Positions 1-8,722 of a stretch of 64,000 bases of DNA are shown piece by piece; the first letter of the stretch is position 1, and each line of letters opens with the position of its first letter. The notes beneath the pieces are model-generated. The model did not search any database, had not been told where the DNA came from, and saw nothing but the letters and a program-made list of their open reading frames with translations. Made by a program: the position numbers and the translations under genes. This DNA comes from Acetobacter thailandicus (GTDB lineage: Bacteria > Pseudomonadota > Alphaproteobacteria > Acetobacterales > Acetobacteraceae): NCBI RefSeq assembly GCF_011516655.1, contig NZ_WOSV01000006.1:100481-164480 (forward strand), read 5' to 3'.

Positions 1-379
1 CGCTCAGGTTGAGGCGGCTTTGCTGGCCACAGCCTCGCAGGATGGAGCGGCCACTGAGATTATTCTGCCCCAGGACCCCGGGCAGGCGGGTGTGGCACAG
101 GTGCGCTATCTGGCCGGGCGCCTGGCGGGGTATCGGGTGCGGGCTGTGCGTGAAACGGGCGATAAAGCCACACGGGCGGCCCCTTTTGCCGCACAGGTCA
201 ATGCGGGCAATGTTCTTGTTCAGCGCGCCCCCTGGACGGCACATTTTTTAGAGGAGCTGTCGCTTTTTCCTGCCGGCGGGCATGATGACCAGGTGGATGC
301 AGCTGCCGGGGCTTTTGCTGCCCTGGCTGGCACAGTCGCACTGCCTCAGTTCAGCCCTGCTTTCCTCTCTCATATCTGA
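1..379 (+). CDS. Phage terminase large subunit, 3' end (partial)
   Basis: The gene enters from the left edge and only the C-terminal ~125 residues are seen, so no start can be assigned. This part fits the nuclease half of a large terminase, which cuts concatemeric phage DNA during head filling. The text FPAGGHDDQVDAAAGAF near the end matches the conserved late acidic motif (HDD-x-x-DA) of terminase nucleases. The ATPase domain would lie outside the window. The portal gene normally follows directly, but here trhO and a small acidic gene intervene. The family call is firm. Whether the gene is intact upstream cannot be judged. Confidence 0.85.
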   Translation, partial: AQVEAALLATASQDGAATEIILPQDPGQAGVAQVRYLAGRLAGYRVRAVRETGDKATRAAPFAAQVNAGNVLVQRAPWTAHFLEELSLFPAGGHDDQVDAAAGAFAALAGTVALPQFSPAFLSHI

Positions 380-407
380 AGGGGAGCAGGGCAGGGCGGC
401 CTGGTGC

Positions 408-1478
408 TTACTGTGCGTGTTCGCTCCCGGCCTGTGCGGCCCCCTCACGCAGGGCGCGCTGGCGTTCTCTTTCCTCTTTACGGGCACGGTGCTTTTTGGC
501 ACGTACCTCAGCCATTTTGGCACCCAGATGCGCCTCGCCGCGCTGCTCTGCCAGGTGGGTCTGGCGTTCGCGCTCAGCATAGCGGGCACGCTGTTTGTCG
601 GTTCTGTCTTTATGGCAGTGCGGGCAGCAGATGCCGGCCTCATAAAGCGGAGAGGCAAGGTCATCTTCATCCAGCGGGGCACGGCAGGCATGGCACAGAG
701 TCAGGTTGCCTGGTTCAAGTCCGTGGCGCACGGTTACGCGCTGGTCAAACACAAAACATTCACCCTCCCACAGGCTTTCTTCCTGCGGCATGGTTTCAAG
801 ATATTTTAAAATGCCACCTTTGAGGTGATAGACCTCATTCAGGCCTTCAGCTTTGGCAAAGGCGGTTGATTTTTCGCAGCGAATTCCTCCGGTGCAGAAC
901 ATGGCAATGCGTGGTTTGCGGCCTTCGGCCTCAAGGGCTTCGCGTTTGTCACGCAGCCACTGAGGAAACTCGCGAAAGGTTTTAATGTCAGGGTCAATCG
1001 CCCCTTTAAACGTGCCAACAGCCACCTCGTAGTCGTTGCGGGTGTCTATCAGCACGGTGTCGGGGTCACTGAGCAGCGCGTTCCATTCTTTCGGGTCGAG
1101 ATAAGTACCGACTTCAGAGCGCGGGTCGAGGTCTGGCACACCCATCGTCACGATTTCAGCCTTGAGGCGCACTTTCATGCGCAGGAAGGGCATGGCGGGG
1201 GCACGTGAGAATTTGACTTCAATTTCGGCACAGCCTGGCAACGTGCGGATATGCGCTAAAACGGCTTCAATACCTTCGTCTGTGCCGGCAATAGTGCCGT
1301 TAATGCCTTCGCGTGCAAGCAGCAGAATACCTTTTACACCCTGCGCATCGCATACGGCGCGCAGGGGCGCACGCAGGGCCTCTGCATTTTCAAAAGGGGT
1401 AAAGCGGTAAAGAGCCGCGACACGAAAAGGGAGAGATTCGGTGTGAGTGTCGGGGGCAGAAGGTGTGTTCGTCATCAT
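408..1478 (-). CDS. trhO: tRNA uridine(34) hydroxylase TrhO (rhodanese family, UPF0176/YceA)
   Basis: TrhO makes 5-hydroxyuridine at the wobble base of certain tRNAs in the cytoplasm. With the start at 1478 (ATG ATG, weak GGA about 8 bases upstream) it has 356 residues. An N-terminal ferredoxin-like domain contains [15 protein letters not shown] (about 52-66). The rhodanese domain follows, with the active-site loop CTGGIRCEK at 195-203 (Cys195 and Cys201), typical of the family. A Cys-rich stretch (CHAC, CCPHC) and a charged Arg/Glu tail follow. A longer GTG/ATG start at 1547 is open but adds non-conserved residues. It runs opposite to the phage genes on both sides, which is odd for a housekeeping gene. 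Function is assigned from family knowledge; the position is what I see. Confidence 0.9.
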   Translation of the reverse strand: MMTNTPSAPDTHTESLPFRVAALYRFTPFENAEALRAPLRAVCDAQGVKGILLLAREGINGTIAGTDEGIEAVLAHIRTLPGCAEIEVKFSRAPAMPFLRMKVRLKAEIVTMGVPDLDPRSEVGTYLDPKEWNALLSDPDTVLIDTRNDYEVAVGTFKGAIDPDIKTFREFPQWLRDKREALEAEGRKPRIAMFCTGGIRCEKSTAFAKAEGLNEVYHLKGGILKYLETMPQEESLWEGECFVFDQRVTVRHGLEPGNLTLCHACRAPLDEDDLASPLYEAGICCPHCHKDRTDKQRARYAERERQTHLAEQRGEAHLGAKMAEVRAKKHRARKEERERQRALREGAAQAGSEHAQ

Positions 1479-1755
1479 GACAGCATCCGGTATCAGGGAT
1501 TGCAGTCCGGTTAGAGGCAGCACAGGCCGGTTTATCACCGCAATCACGCGTTTGTTATATCGTGGCCTGCCAGGCAGGTCAGGCCAGATTTACTCCCTGT
1601 TTTGCCGGTGCTGCAAGTGGCATGGGGAGAAGTTTTGGCCTGAAAGGCTATTTTTTCTTTATAAATGCGTTCAGTAATATTTTTTTTCATAATGCCTGAT
1701 AAAAGATTTATAGAGTAGGTTATGCCAGTCATTTGAGTCGCTAAGGAATCAGCAC

Positions 1756-2001
1756 GTGCAGGAACAGGACGAAGTTATTGCAGGGTACATCATTCAGCTT
1801 GAAGATGAGCAGGGTGAGTATTCATTCTGGACACTCCATAGTGAGTGGGACGCTGAGCTTGATGAAGCCAGACTTTATGAAAATGAAGAAGACGCCACTG
1901 AGCAGGCAGAAAGTCTGCAGCAGAAAGAAAGCGGTGTTGTAACAGTCGAGCCTGTTTTTGAAGGCGACGAAGAAGACTGGGACGACGTAGACGAAGCCTG
2001 A
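1756..2001 (+). CDS. Small, extremely acidic protein of unknown function
   Basis: The product has 81 residues and starts at GTG with TAAGGAAT just upstream. I do not recognise the family. By count 29 residues are Asp or Glu against three basic ones (His, Arg, Lys), and the last 14 residues are almost all acidic (GDEEDWDDVDEA). No membrane segment or Cys is present. It lies between trhO (divergent) and the phage portal gene (same strand, 157 bp downstream). The charge and size resemble DNA-mimic proteins such as Ocr or ArdA, but no sequence motif supports that. It could equally be a small host protein. Confidence 0.65.
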   Translation: MQEQDEVIAGYIIQLEDEQGEYSFWTLHSEWDAELDEARLYENEEDATEQAESLQQKESGVVTVEPVFEGDEEDWDDVDEA

Positions 2002-2158
2002 GGGCTTTTTATAGCAGGTCACAGCGTTAAGCCTTATCGGGGCTGATGCGCTGATAAAGGGTCATTCATGCCGGTTTCCCGCGGGGGCTGGTGTGAGTGG
2101 CCCTTTTTTATTGGCCTGCGCCATGCCTCCATTATGCCAGCAAGGAAGAAAAAGGCTC

Positions 2159-3682
2159 ATGTCGCGAGTGTTATCATCAGGGCCTGCCGGCTTTTCTCTT
2201 TCCCGTCTTATGGGGGGGCGCACAAAGGCTGCCTGGGCGGCCGGGCAGTCAGACAGGCGCGAGCCATATCTGGGCAGCATGCCTCAGGCTGAACGCTTCA
2301 GGTCACAGCAGGGCAGGGGGCAGGGTGCTCCTTTCCCGCAGGATATGGCTCAGGCCCTGCGTGCTGCCGGGGGGCAGGCAGGTGCTGAACGCAGCGCCCT
2401 GTTTCGCCCCTATCAGCCGCCCGCAGGGGTGCGTGGCGGGGCAACACAGGCACATGACAGTGCTTTTTCCTCCTCCGCCATGCAGCCTGACTGGCTAACC
2501 CGCGCGCAGGCTGACGGCACGGCTTTTCCGGGGTATCCGGTACTGGCAGAGCTGGCACAGCGGGCAGAATACCGCCACATGGTGGAAGTGATCGCCACTG
2601 AGTCCACGCGGGAGTGGATTGCCTTTCATGCCCGTGGTGGCACTGACAAACATGCCCGTATTGCAGAGCTTGAAGCAGAATTTACCCGCCTCGAGGTCCG
2701 TCAGGCCCTGCGCAGCATGGCCGAGTATGACGGTTATTATGGCATGGGGCTGCTTTATGCTGATACGGGGCAGAGCATAAATGAAACACCGCTGCTGCTC
2801 AGACCTGAGACCTTTCGTAAAGGCATGCTGCGTGCCCTCAGGGCGGTAGAGCCTGTGTGGACGATGGCAGACAGCTACTCCACCACAAACCCGCTGAGTG
2901 CTGATTTTTATGCCCCCACACACTGGTGGGTGCAGGGGCAGCGTGTGCATAGCACGCGCCTGCTGCGGTTTGTTTCGCGCCAGGTGCCCGACCTGCTTAA
3001 ACCGGCTTATAATTTTGGTGGTGTTTCATTAAGTCAGATGGCCCGCCCTTATGTTGAAAACTGGGTGCGTACCCGTCAGTCTGTCTCCGACCTGCTCAAT
3101 GCGTTTTCGGTGGTTGCCCTCTCAACTGACATGACCGCCTACACCCAGGACCCGGAAGGGCTGCTGGGACGTGTGGAGGCCTTTAACCGTTTTCGCTCTA
3201 ACCGTGGCACGTTTGTGCTCGATAAAGAGCGCGAAAAGCTTGACCTTCTGGCAGCCCCGCTTGCAGGGCTTGACCGCCTGCAGGCACAGGCACAGGAGCA
3301 GATGTGCAGCGTCGCTCAGGAGCCTCTGGTCAAATTTGCAGGCATTACACCAGCAGGCCTGAATGCTTCGGCGAAGGGAGAGATCAGGGTTTTTTATGAC
3401 CGGATCAGCGCGTATCAGGAAAATACGTTCCGCCCTGCGCTGACCACCATCATGCATATGGCAATGCTCAGCCTGTGGGGTGAGACTGACCCCGATATCT
3501 CGTTCAGCTTTCGCAGCCTGTGGCAGATGGATGCCCGGACACAGGCCGATGTTGAAAAGACCCGCACCGAGATTGATGAGCGTAACATCCGGGCGGGTGT
3601 TGTGACCCCGGCAGAAGCCCGCCGCCGCACAGCGCATGACCCGTCAGGGCAGTATGCGGGTATTTCTGTCCCCCAGGGGTGA
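2159..3682 (+). CDS. Phage portal protein, DUF1073 (Phage_portal_3) family
   Basis: Portal proteins form the dodecameric ring at the head vertex through which DNA enters and to which the neck binds. I chose ATG 2159 because AAGGAAG precedes it; a GTG at 2093 would add 22 residues. The 507-residue product has the DUF1073 features: YRHMVEVIATESTREWI, YYGMGLLY, RAVEPVWTMADSY and DFYAPTHWWVQGQRVHSTR. Some DUF1073 proteins carry a fused Acb1 anti-CBASS phosphodiesterase. Here the protein stops soon after the portal domain (ends GISVPQG) and no such domain is evident. It starts the head gene block. Confidence 0.85.
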   Translation: MSRVLSSGPAGFSLSRLMGGRTKAAWAAGQSDRREPYLGSMPQAERFRSQQGRGQGAPFPQDMAQALRAAGGQAGAERSALFRPYQPPAGVRGGATQAHDSAFSSSAMQPDWLTRAQADGTAFPGYPVLAELAQRAEYRHMVEVIATESTREWIAFHARGGTDKHARIAELEAEFTRLEVRQALRSMAEYDGYYGMGLLYADTGQSINETPLLLRPETFRKGMLRALRAVEPVWTMADSYSTTNPLSADFYAPTHWWVQGQRVHSTRLLRFVSRQVPDLLKPAYNFGGVSLSQMARPYVENWVRTRQSVSDLLNAFSVVALSTDMTAYTQDPEGLLGRVEAFNRFRSNRGTFVLDKEREKLDLLAAPLAGLDRLQAQAQEQMCSVAQEPLVKFAGITPAGLNASAKGEIRVFYDRISAYQENTFRPALTTIMHMAMLSLWGETDPDISFSFRSLWQMDARTQADVEKTRTEIDERNIRAGVVTPAEARRRTAHDPSGQYAGISVPQG

Positions 3683-3712
3683 TATGACATTACCCTTAAA
3701 GGAAAAAATCCT

Positions 3713-4744
3713 TTGACATATAAAGATATTTTTGACGAAGCCGGGGTGGCTGACCTGCCCCTGGCATGCGATGGCTCAGTGCGCCGTATTGATGATGACG
3801 GGCACCTGCACATTGCAAGCTGTATTTTGTCAGCAGCCGGTGTCAGCCCCTATTACGGGCGCGAAATTCCCGGTGCTGAGGCACTGGGGCTTGAGGCTGA
3901 TAAAATTTATCAGGTGTTTCGCCCGCCGCAGGTTCTGGCGGCTGCGGCTGCCAGCATGGCGGGTAAGCCTGTGCTTATGCGCCATCAGCCTGTTTCTGCC
4001 CGCGATCACCCCGGCACGCTGACAGTGGGGGCCGTGGGCAGTTCAGTTGTGTTTTCGCCGCCCGGTCTGACCGGCAGCCTGACTATATGGGACAGCGCAG
4101 CCATCTCGGCCATTCTCAGTGGGCGGCAAAGGGCCGTTTCGGCCGGTTATCGCTATCGCGCCATTCAGCAGGCCGGCACCTTTGAGGGGCGGCCTTACAC
4201 GCTGGTTATGGCCGATATCGTATTTAATCACCTGGCACTGGTGGCACGGCCACGCGTGGCTTCGGCGGTCATTGGTGACGCTTTGCCCACAGCGCCGGTG
4301 TCTTCCCTTTCTCCCGTGCAGGAGCCTTTGTCTTCTCCCATGACCAGTTCACATTCTGCGGTCAGTGCACCGCATGTATCAGACCATTCTCAGCCTGCCA
4401 GCGGCGCTATGGATGCCGCTATAGAGCAGGCCGTGCGCCAGGCTGAAGCCGGTGCAGTGCGCCGCCTTGAGGCCCTGCATACTGCCCGCGAGGCTGTGCG
4501 CCCTTTTGTGGGTGATGTCGCGATGGACAGCGCAGGTGCTGTTTATGGCTTTGCCCTGCGTGAAAACGGGGTGGAAACTGACACGCTGCCAGAGGAGGCT
4601 TTTCAGCCTTTGTTTGAGCAGTTTGCGCGCCTTAGCGTGCAGGCACAGGCCTGCTGGGCTGGCCCGGTAATGGGCATGGACAGCGCAAAAATCGTGTCAT
4701 TCCGTGAAGAGTTTGGTTTGTCCCGCATTATGGTGAAAGCATAA
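3713..4744 (+). CDS. DUF2213 phage protein, probable head maturation protease/scaffold
   Basis: The start is TTG 3713 with AAAGGAAAAA 5-10 bases upstream; no better start is in frame. The N-terminal ~180 residues match DUF2213: [39 protein letters not shown] and GYRYRA...[20 protein letters not shown]. In related phages this domain is treated as a capsid protease, with a helical scaffold-like C-terminus. The C-terminal part here (residues ~220-343) is Ala/Glu rich and helical, which fits a scaffold. It sits between portal and cement protein, the expected place. Proteolytic activity is inferred from family and position. Confidence 0.75.
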   Translation: MTYKDIFDEAGVADLPLACDGSVRRIDDDGHLHIASCILSAAGVSPYYGREIPGAEALGLEADKIYQVFRPPQVLAAAAASMAGKPVLMRHQPVSARDHPGTLTVGAVGSSVVFSPPGLTGSLTIWDSAAISAILSGRQRAVSAGYRYRAIQQAGTFEGRPYTLVMADIVFNHLALVARPRVASAVIGDALPTAPVSSLSPVQEPLSSPMTSSHSAVSAPHVSDHSQPASGAMDAAIEQAVRQAEAGAVRRLEALHTAREAVRPFVGDVAMDSAGAVYGFALRENGVETDTLPEEAFQPLFEQFARLSVQAQACWAGPVMGMDSAKIVSFREEFGLSRIMVKA

Positions 4745-4747
4745 CAT

Positions 4748-5251
4748 ATGTCTTTTCAAACACAGGTTTATGTCGAGCCGGCTCTGGCTGTGACAGGCGA
4801 TTTTGCCTCTCTTAACCCTGCGGCGGTTTTCCCGGCGGGGGAGGGCGCACTGGTTGCGGCCCCGGCGGGCTGCACTGTGGGGGCTTTTGCCTGGGTGCAG
4901 GCCGATCAGCGTTCTGTCACCAATGCACCACCATCAGGCTCTGCTGCTGCCCCTGATGGTTTTGTGCATCGTGATCTTACAGGTCAGATCAGTAATTTTG
5001 CTGACGAGGCCAGCCTGGTTATTCCCGGCGGGCTGCCCGTAACCCTGTTTACGGCAGGTGACTTCTGGGCTGTGACCTCAACCGCAGCCACACCGGGGCA
5101 GGCTGTTTTTGCCAGCACAACCACCGGGGCCGTGTCTGTTGCGCAGGCGGGCAGCACGGTAGATGGCGCTGTACAGACCCGCTTTTTCGCAGCATCGACC
5201 TGCAATGCAGGCGAGCTTGTTAAAATCTCAACATGGATTTCTGCTGTATGA
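4748..5251 (+). CDS. Phage capsid cement/decoration protein
   Basis: This 167-residue protein is rich in Ala, Gly and Thr and predicted to be all beta. It resembles structural cement proteins (Gp24/DUF2190-like) that trimerise on the capsid surface. It begins 3 bases after the protease/scaffold stop and overlaps the capsid gene by 4 bp (ATGA), so the three are translationally coupled. The assignment rests mainly on size, composition and its place directly before the major capsid gene. Confidence 0.7.
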   Translation: MSFQTQVYVEPALAVTGDFASLNPAAVFPAGEGALVAAPAGCTVGAFAWVQADQRSVTNAPPSGSAAAPDGFVHRDLTGQISNFADEASLVIPGGLPVTLFTAGDFWAVTSTAATPGQAVFASTTTGAVSVAQAGSTVDGAVQTRFFAASTCNAGELVKISTWISAV

Positions 5252-6285
5252 GCGCTCTCACTCCCGAACTGGCTGAACTGAACCGCCTTGGCTTTATTAT
5301 GCCAGAGGCCCGCGGTATGATCTCTGACAGCCTGCTGGCCACTGACCGCATGGCACTTGATGCGCAGCCTGCTCTCTCAACCACAGCTAATGCGGGCATC
5401 CCTGCTTTTATGAGCGCCTGGGTTGACCCGGCTCTGGTTAAAGTGGCGTTTGCGCCTGTACGCGGTGCCGAGATGCTGGGTGAGGTGCGCAAGGGTGACT
5501 GGGTCACCCGCACAGCAATCTTCCCCATGCTTGAAACAACCGGTCAGGTATCAGGCTATGGTGACCATAATGGTAATGGCCTGGTAGGGCTTAACCCCTC
5601 TTACCCTGAGCGTCAGTCTTATCATTATCAGGTCTTCCTCTCCTGGGGGGAGATGGAGCTTGCACTCGCAGGGCAGGCCCGCCTGCAATGGGTGGCCAGC
5701 CTGCGTGAGGCCGGGGCACTGAAACTGAATAAATTTCAGAACAGAACGTATTTTTTTGGTGTTGAGGGGCTGAAAAACTACGGCTACCTCAATGACCCGC
5801 GCCTGCCAGCGGCCATTACCCCGGCTGTTAAGGCTGCCGGTGGCACAGAGTGGGAAAAAGCCACCGCGGAAGAACGGCAGGATGATGTGATTGCTCTGAT
5901 TAACCGCCTGCGTGAGCAGACGGCAGGCCTGGTCACGACAGATACCCCCATGGTGCTGGCGCTCTCCCCCTCACGCATGGGGCTGCTTACCCGCCGCAAC
6001 AGCTTTGGTAATTCTGCGGCAACCCTGTTGCAGGAAACCTATACCGGGCTGCGCTTTGTGCAGGCGGTGGAATATGGTGATGCAGCAGGCAGCACGGTGC
6101 AGACCCTTCAGATTATGGCTGAGCATGTTGATGGCCAGAAAACAGCTGAGGCCGCCTTTACTGAAAAACTGCGCACGCATGCCGTTGTTACCGAAGCCTC
6201 AGCCTGGCGGCAGAAGCTCTCTCAGGGCACATGGGGGGCTGTCATTTATATGCCGGCAGGCATAGCCACTATGACAGGCGTATAA
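5248..6285 (+). CDS. Phage major capsid protein, DUF2184 family
   Basis: The 345-residue protein forms the icosahedral shell. I take ATG 5248, which overlaps the cement stop as ATGA; an ATG at 5233 adds only five residues. Features of DUF2184 capsids include the N-terminal LNRLGFIMPEARGMISDS, LGEVRKGDWVTRTAIFPMLETTGQV, YGDHNGNG..NPSYPERQSYHYQVFLSWGEMELA and a C-terminus ending in a hydrophobic beta strand (GAVIYMPAGIATMTGV). Length is normal for the family. It closes the first head block; a 50-bp gap follows. Confidence 0.85.
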   Translation: MSALTPELAELNRLGFIMPEARGMISDSLLATDRMALDAQPALSTTANAGIPAFMSAWVDPALVKVAFAPVRGAEMLGEVRKGDWVTRTAIFPMLETTGQVSGYGDHNGNGLVGLNPSYPERQSYHYQVFLSWGEMELALAGQARLQWVASLREAGALKLNKFQNRTYFFGVEGLKNYGYLNDPRLPAAITPAVKAAGGTEWEKATAEERQDDVIALINRLREQTAGLVTTDTPMVLALSPSRMGLLTRRNSFGNSAATLLQETYTGLRFVQAVEYGDAAGSTVQTLQIMAEHVDGQKTAEAAFTEKLRTHAVVTEASAWRQKLSQGTWGAVIYMPAGIATMTGV

Positions 6286-6335
6286 TATTTCCCTGATATC
6301 ATAACGGTTTTTTCAGAGTGTAAGGAAAATGATTA

Positions 6336-6656
6336 ATGGCAACAGCCACTACTGTCACCGTGGGCTGCAAGCTGCCCGGCGGCCTTGTTCTGCGCCTGCG
6401 TGATGTCACACATACACTGGCAGGGGCCAATACCTCCTCTGTCATTGGCGGGTATGGTCTGACCCGGCTGCCGGCTGATTTCTGGCAGGCCTGGGCAGAG
6501 GCTTATGCGCATTATCCTTTACTGCGCCAGGGGCTTATTTTTGCGCAGAGCACAGCTGAAAAAGGGGCTGCGCAGGCTCGTGAGCAGGCAGAGCTGCGCT
6601 CAGGGCTCGAAGCCGTTAACCCCCACACACCGGCACCGGGTATCAGCCCGGTCTGA
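6336..6656 (+). CDS. Hypothetical phage head/connector protein
   Basis: The protein has 106 residues, with a TAAGGAAAA ribosome site 9 bases before the ATG. I do not recognise a named domain. The N-terminus (TVTVGCKLPGGLVLRLRD) looks like a beta strand and the C-terminus (FAQSTAEKGAAQAREQAELRSGLEAVNP) like a helix. Proteins of this type often follow the capsid gene in DUF2184/DUF4054 phages. Its role is inferred only from position between capsid and head-tail adaptor. Confidence 0.6.
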   Translation: MATATTVTVGCKLPGGLVLRLRDVTHTLAGANTSSVIGGYGLTRLPADFWQAWAEAYAHYPLLRQGLIFAQSTAEKGAAQAREQAELRSGLEAVNPHTPAPGISPV

Positions 6657-6689
6657 CCGCTGCTCAACCTGTCTGATGGAGTGTGACCA

Positions 6690-7100
6690 ATGTCCGCCAT
6701 GTCTGTTTTCTCTCCTGCGCAATGGCAGCAGCGTTATCCTGGCCTGTATGCCCGTGTCGGGGCTGAAGGGGTGCAGACCTGCCTGGCTTTTGCTGTGCAG
6801 TTACTGGCCCCCGGTGCGGTGAGTGACCCGGCACGGTATGCGTATTTGCTGGGGCTGGTGGTTGCGCATCTGGCACAGCTTGGCTCTGGCAGTGATGCGC
6901 CGCCCTGTGCCGATGCTGCAGGGGGCGGTCAGCCAGCTCTTGTGGGGCGTGTCACCTCAGCGCGTATGGGCAGCGTGCAGGTTGAGGCTGATGCAGGCCC
7001 TGTTGCCGGCTCTCAGGGCTGGTGGCTGCAAACACCTTATGGTGCGGCTTTCTGGGCGGCAACGGCTTTTACCCGCACGGCCCGCTATGTGCCGGGCTGA
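6690..7100 (+). CDS. DUF4054 head-tail adaptor protein
   Basis: This 136-residue product carries the DUF4054 pattern: [12 protein letters not shown] at the start, a central helix [14 protein letters not shown], then [16 protein letters not shown] and [15 protein letters not shown]. The family provides the connector ring between portal and neck. It is separated from the previous gene by 33 bp and followed 43 bp later by the next connector gene. Length is normal. The call is based on motif order and synteny. Confidence 0.8.
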   Translation: MSAMSVFSPAQWQQRYPGLYARVGAEGVQTCLAFAVQLLAPGAVSDPARYAYLLGLVVAHLAQLGSGSDAPPCADAAGGGQPALVGRVTSARMGSVQVEADAGPVAGSQGWWLQTPYGAAFWAATAFTRTARYVPG

Positions 7101-7143
7101 AACACAGCCGCAGCAGATATTCTGTCGGGAGGAGTAACACTGA

Positions 7144-7662
7144 ATGGTGCTGGTTTTTGAAAATAAACGGCATATAAATAATATATTGCAGGGCCTTGCC
7201 CGTGGTGCAGCTTCTGCCAGGCCGTCTGTCAGTGCGGGGTTTCTGCCCGGTGCCCGTTATCGCACCGCGACATCTGTCGCGACTGTTGCTGCCGTGCAGG
7301 AGTTCGGGGCGGTGATACATCATGCATCACACAGGCAGGGTCGTGGCTCTGCACAGCTGTTGCCGCCACGCCCGTTTATGCGCCCGGCTGTGCAGCAGAA
7401 TGCCCGGCACTGGGCGGAGCAGATGCGCACCGGGCTGCGGAGCAGTGTGCGTTCAGCCCGTGATGTAGCCCGTGCTGTTTACGCCCCGCAGCAGGTTTTA
7501 GAACAAACCGGGCAGGCTATGGCAGAGAGCATACGGCAAAGGATTGCTGCAGGCACAGTGCAGCCTGATGCCCCAGCGACCATTGCGCAGAAGCACAGCG
7601 CCACACCTCTGGTGAACACCGGCACGCTGCTCAGTGCTGTTGCGGTGCAGGTGCAGTTGTGA
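7144..7662 (+). CDS. Phage neck/tail-completion protein (HK97 gp10-like)
   Basis: The product has 172 residues and a strong GGGAGGAG ribosome site. It has the pattern of gp10-like or virion-morphogenesis proteins: VAAVQEFGAVIHH, then RPFMRPAVQQNARHWAEQMR and a C-terminal PDAPATIAQKHSATPLVNTGTLLSAV, where 'PLV-TG-L' is typical. These proteins cap the portal and join head to tail. The next gene starts inside its stop codon. The exact subfamily is uncertain. Confidence 0.7.
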   Translation: MVLVFENKRHINNILQGLARGAASARPSVSAGFLPGARYRTATSVATVAAVQEFGAVIHHASHRQGRGSAQLLPPRPFMRPAVQQNARHWAEQMRTGLRSSVRSARDVARAVYAPQQVLEQTGQAMAESIRQRIAAGTVQPDAPATIAQKHSATPLVNTGTLLSAVAVQVQL

Positions 7663-8066
7663 TGATGCCTTCACTTTTTGCCATGGCAGCCGCAGCCACA
7701 CATGCTGTGCTGCCCTGCATTGTGGCCACCCTGCGTATGTCAGATGGCTATGATACGCAGCCCGATGGCACAACCCGCCCGCGCTATAACGACGTGCTGG
7801 TGAGTGTGCGTATTCAGCCCGCCAGCGCGGCTGACCTCGCCCTGCGTGAGGGGCTTGGGCAAAACACGCTGACCCGCACAGTCTATATGCCAGGCGAGAT
7901 CAAAGGTGTTGACCGTGCTCATCAGTTTGGTGGCGACCTTTTGCTGTTTGAGGGGGCAACATGGCTGGTCACCGGCCAGCCTGAATTATGGTCTGAAACA
8001 CAGGGAGAGGTAAAGTGGTCGAGACTTCTGGTAACACGGCAGGAGCCGCCGTCTCAGAACCCGTAA
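7662..8066 (+). CDS. Phage head-tail connector protein of unknown family
   Basis: About 134 residues, starting at ATG 7662 (or ATG 7665) within the stop of the previous gene. I see no family signature I can name. It contains RYNDVLVSVRIQPASAADLALREGLGQNT and FEGATWLVTGQPELWS, predicted beta-rich, as in head-closure or collar proteins. Its 3' end overlaps the next gene by about 50 bp in another frame, which points to compact late-operon organisation. The role is inferred from position only. Confidence 0.6.
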   Translation: MMPSLFAMAAAATHAVLPCIVATLRMSDGYDTQPDGTTRPRYNDVLVSVRIQPASAADLALREGLGQNTLTRTVYMPGEIKGVDRAHQFGGDLLLFEGATWLVTGQPELWSETQGEVKWSRLLVTRQEPPSQNP

Positions 8067-8722
8067 CATCACGCCTGTTTGTTGCATTACGTGCCTTTTG
8101 CCTTAAACTTTTGCCGCGTGGAACAGTAGTTTTACAAACACGGCAGAATAATACGCCGGTGCCTGATACCTCCTTTGTGCTGCTGAGTATCCTCAGCCGC
8201 CATGGGCTGACAACAGGTGCTCAGCATAATACGCCACTGGCTGTAACACTGAGTATGCCTGAGGAATTTGTTGTTCAGGTCAGTCTTTTTGGTGATGCAG
8301 CTGCTGATAATGCCCGTATCCTGGCCACGGCTTTTCGTTCAGAATGGACCTGCATGTTTTTTGACAGCCTGGCGCAGCAGACAAACATGGCTGAAAGTCA
8401 GGCCGGCACGCCCCTCTCTGCCGGAGGGTGGCTGCAACAGACACCTCCTGCTGTCAGTTCAGGGGGCACATTGCCCGACCTGCCAGTGCCGCTGGCTGTG
8501 CCTGATGCCGCACAGCGCCCGACACGGCTGGTACCGCTTTTCGCTGAAGAGATACGTCAGCTCGCTTTTATTAATGGCGAGCAGCAATACGAACAGCACT
8601 GGGTGTTAACCCTGCATTGCCAGGCAACGTCTTCTCTTACTCTTCCACAAACCACGGCTTCTTCAGCCAGCATCACGCTGGCGAATACTGAGGCCCTCTC
8701 GCTGCGTGAGATTTCTGTATGA
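8015..8722 (+). CDS. Phage neck terminator protein, gp12-like
   Basis: The 235-residue product starts at GTG 8015 preceded by GGGAGAGGTAAA. The core VLLSILSRHGLTTGAQH...LSMPEEFVVQVSLFGDAAADNARILATAFRSEWTC and the C-terminal EEIRQLAFINGEQQYEQHWVLTLHCQ fit the gp12-like neck terminator family (LIC_12616-like). That family ends the tail tube at the head side. It overlaps the sheath gene by 4 bp. Synteny (before a DUF3383 sheath) supports it. Confidence 0.75.
   Translation: MVETSGNTAGAAVSEPVTSRLFVALRAFCLKLLPRGTVVLQTRQNNTPVPDTSFVLLSILSRHGLTTGAQHNTPLAVTLSMPEEFVVQVSLFGDAAADNARILATAFRSEWTCMFFDSLAQQTNMAESQAGTPLSAGGWLQQTPPAVSSGGTLPDLPVPLAVPDAAQRPTRLVPLFAEEIRQLAFINGEQQYEQHWVLTLHCQATSSLTLPQTTASSASITLANTEALSLREISV

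Noticed and set aside
2159..3682. Acb1 anti-CBASS domain in the DUF1073 protein
   Set aside because: Some DUF1073 proteins carry it, but this one ends right after the portal part and shows no HxT/HxS phosphodiesterase motifs.
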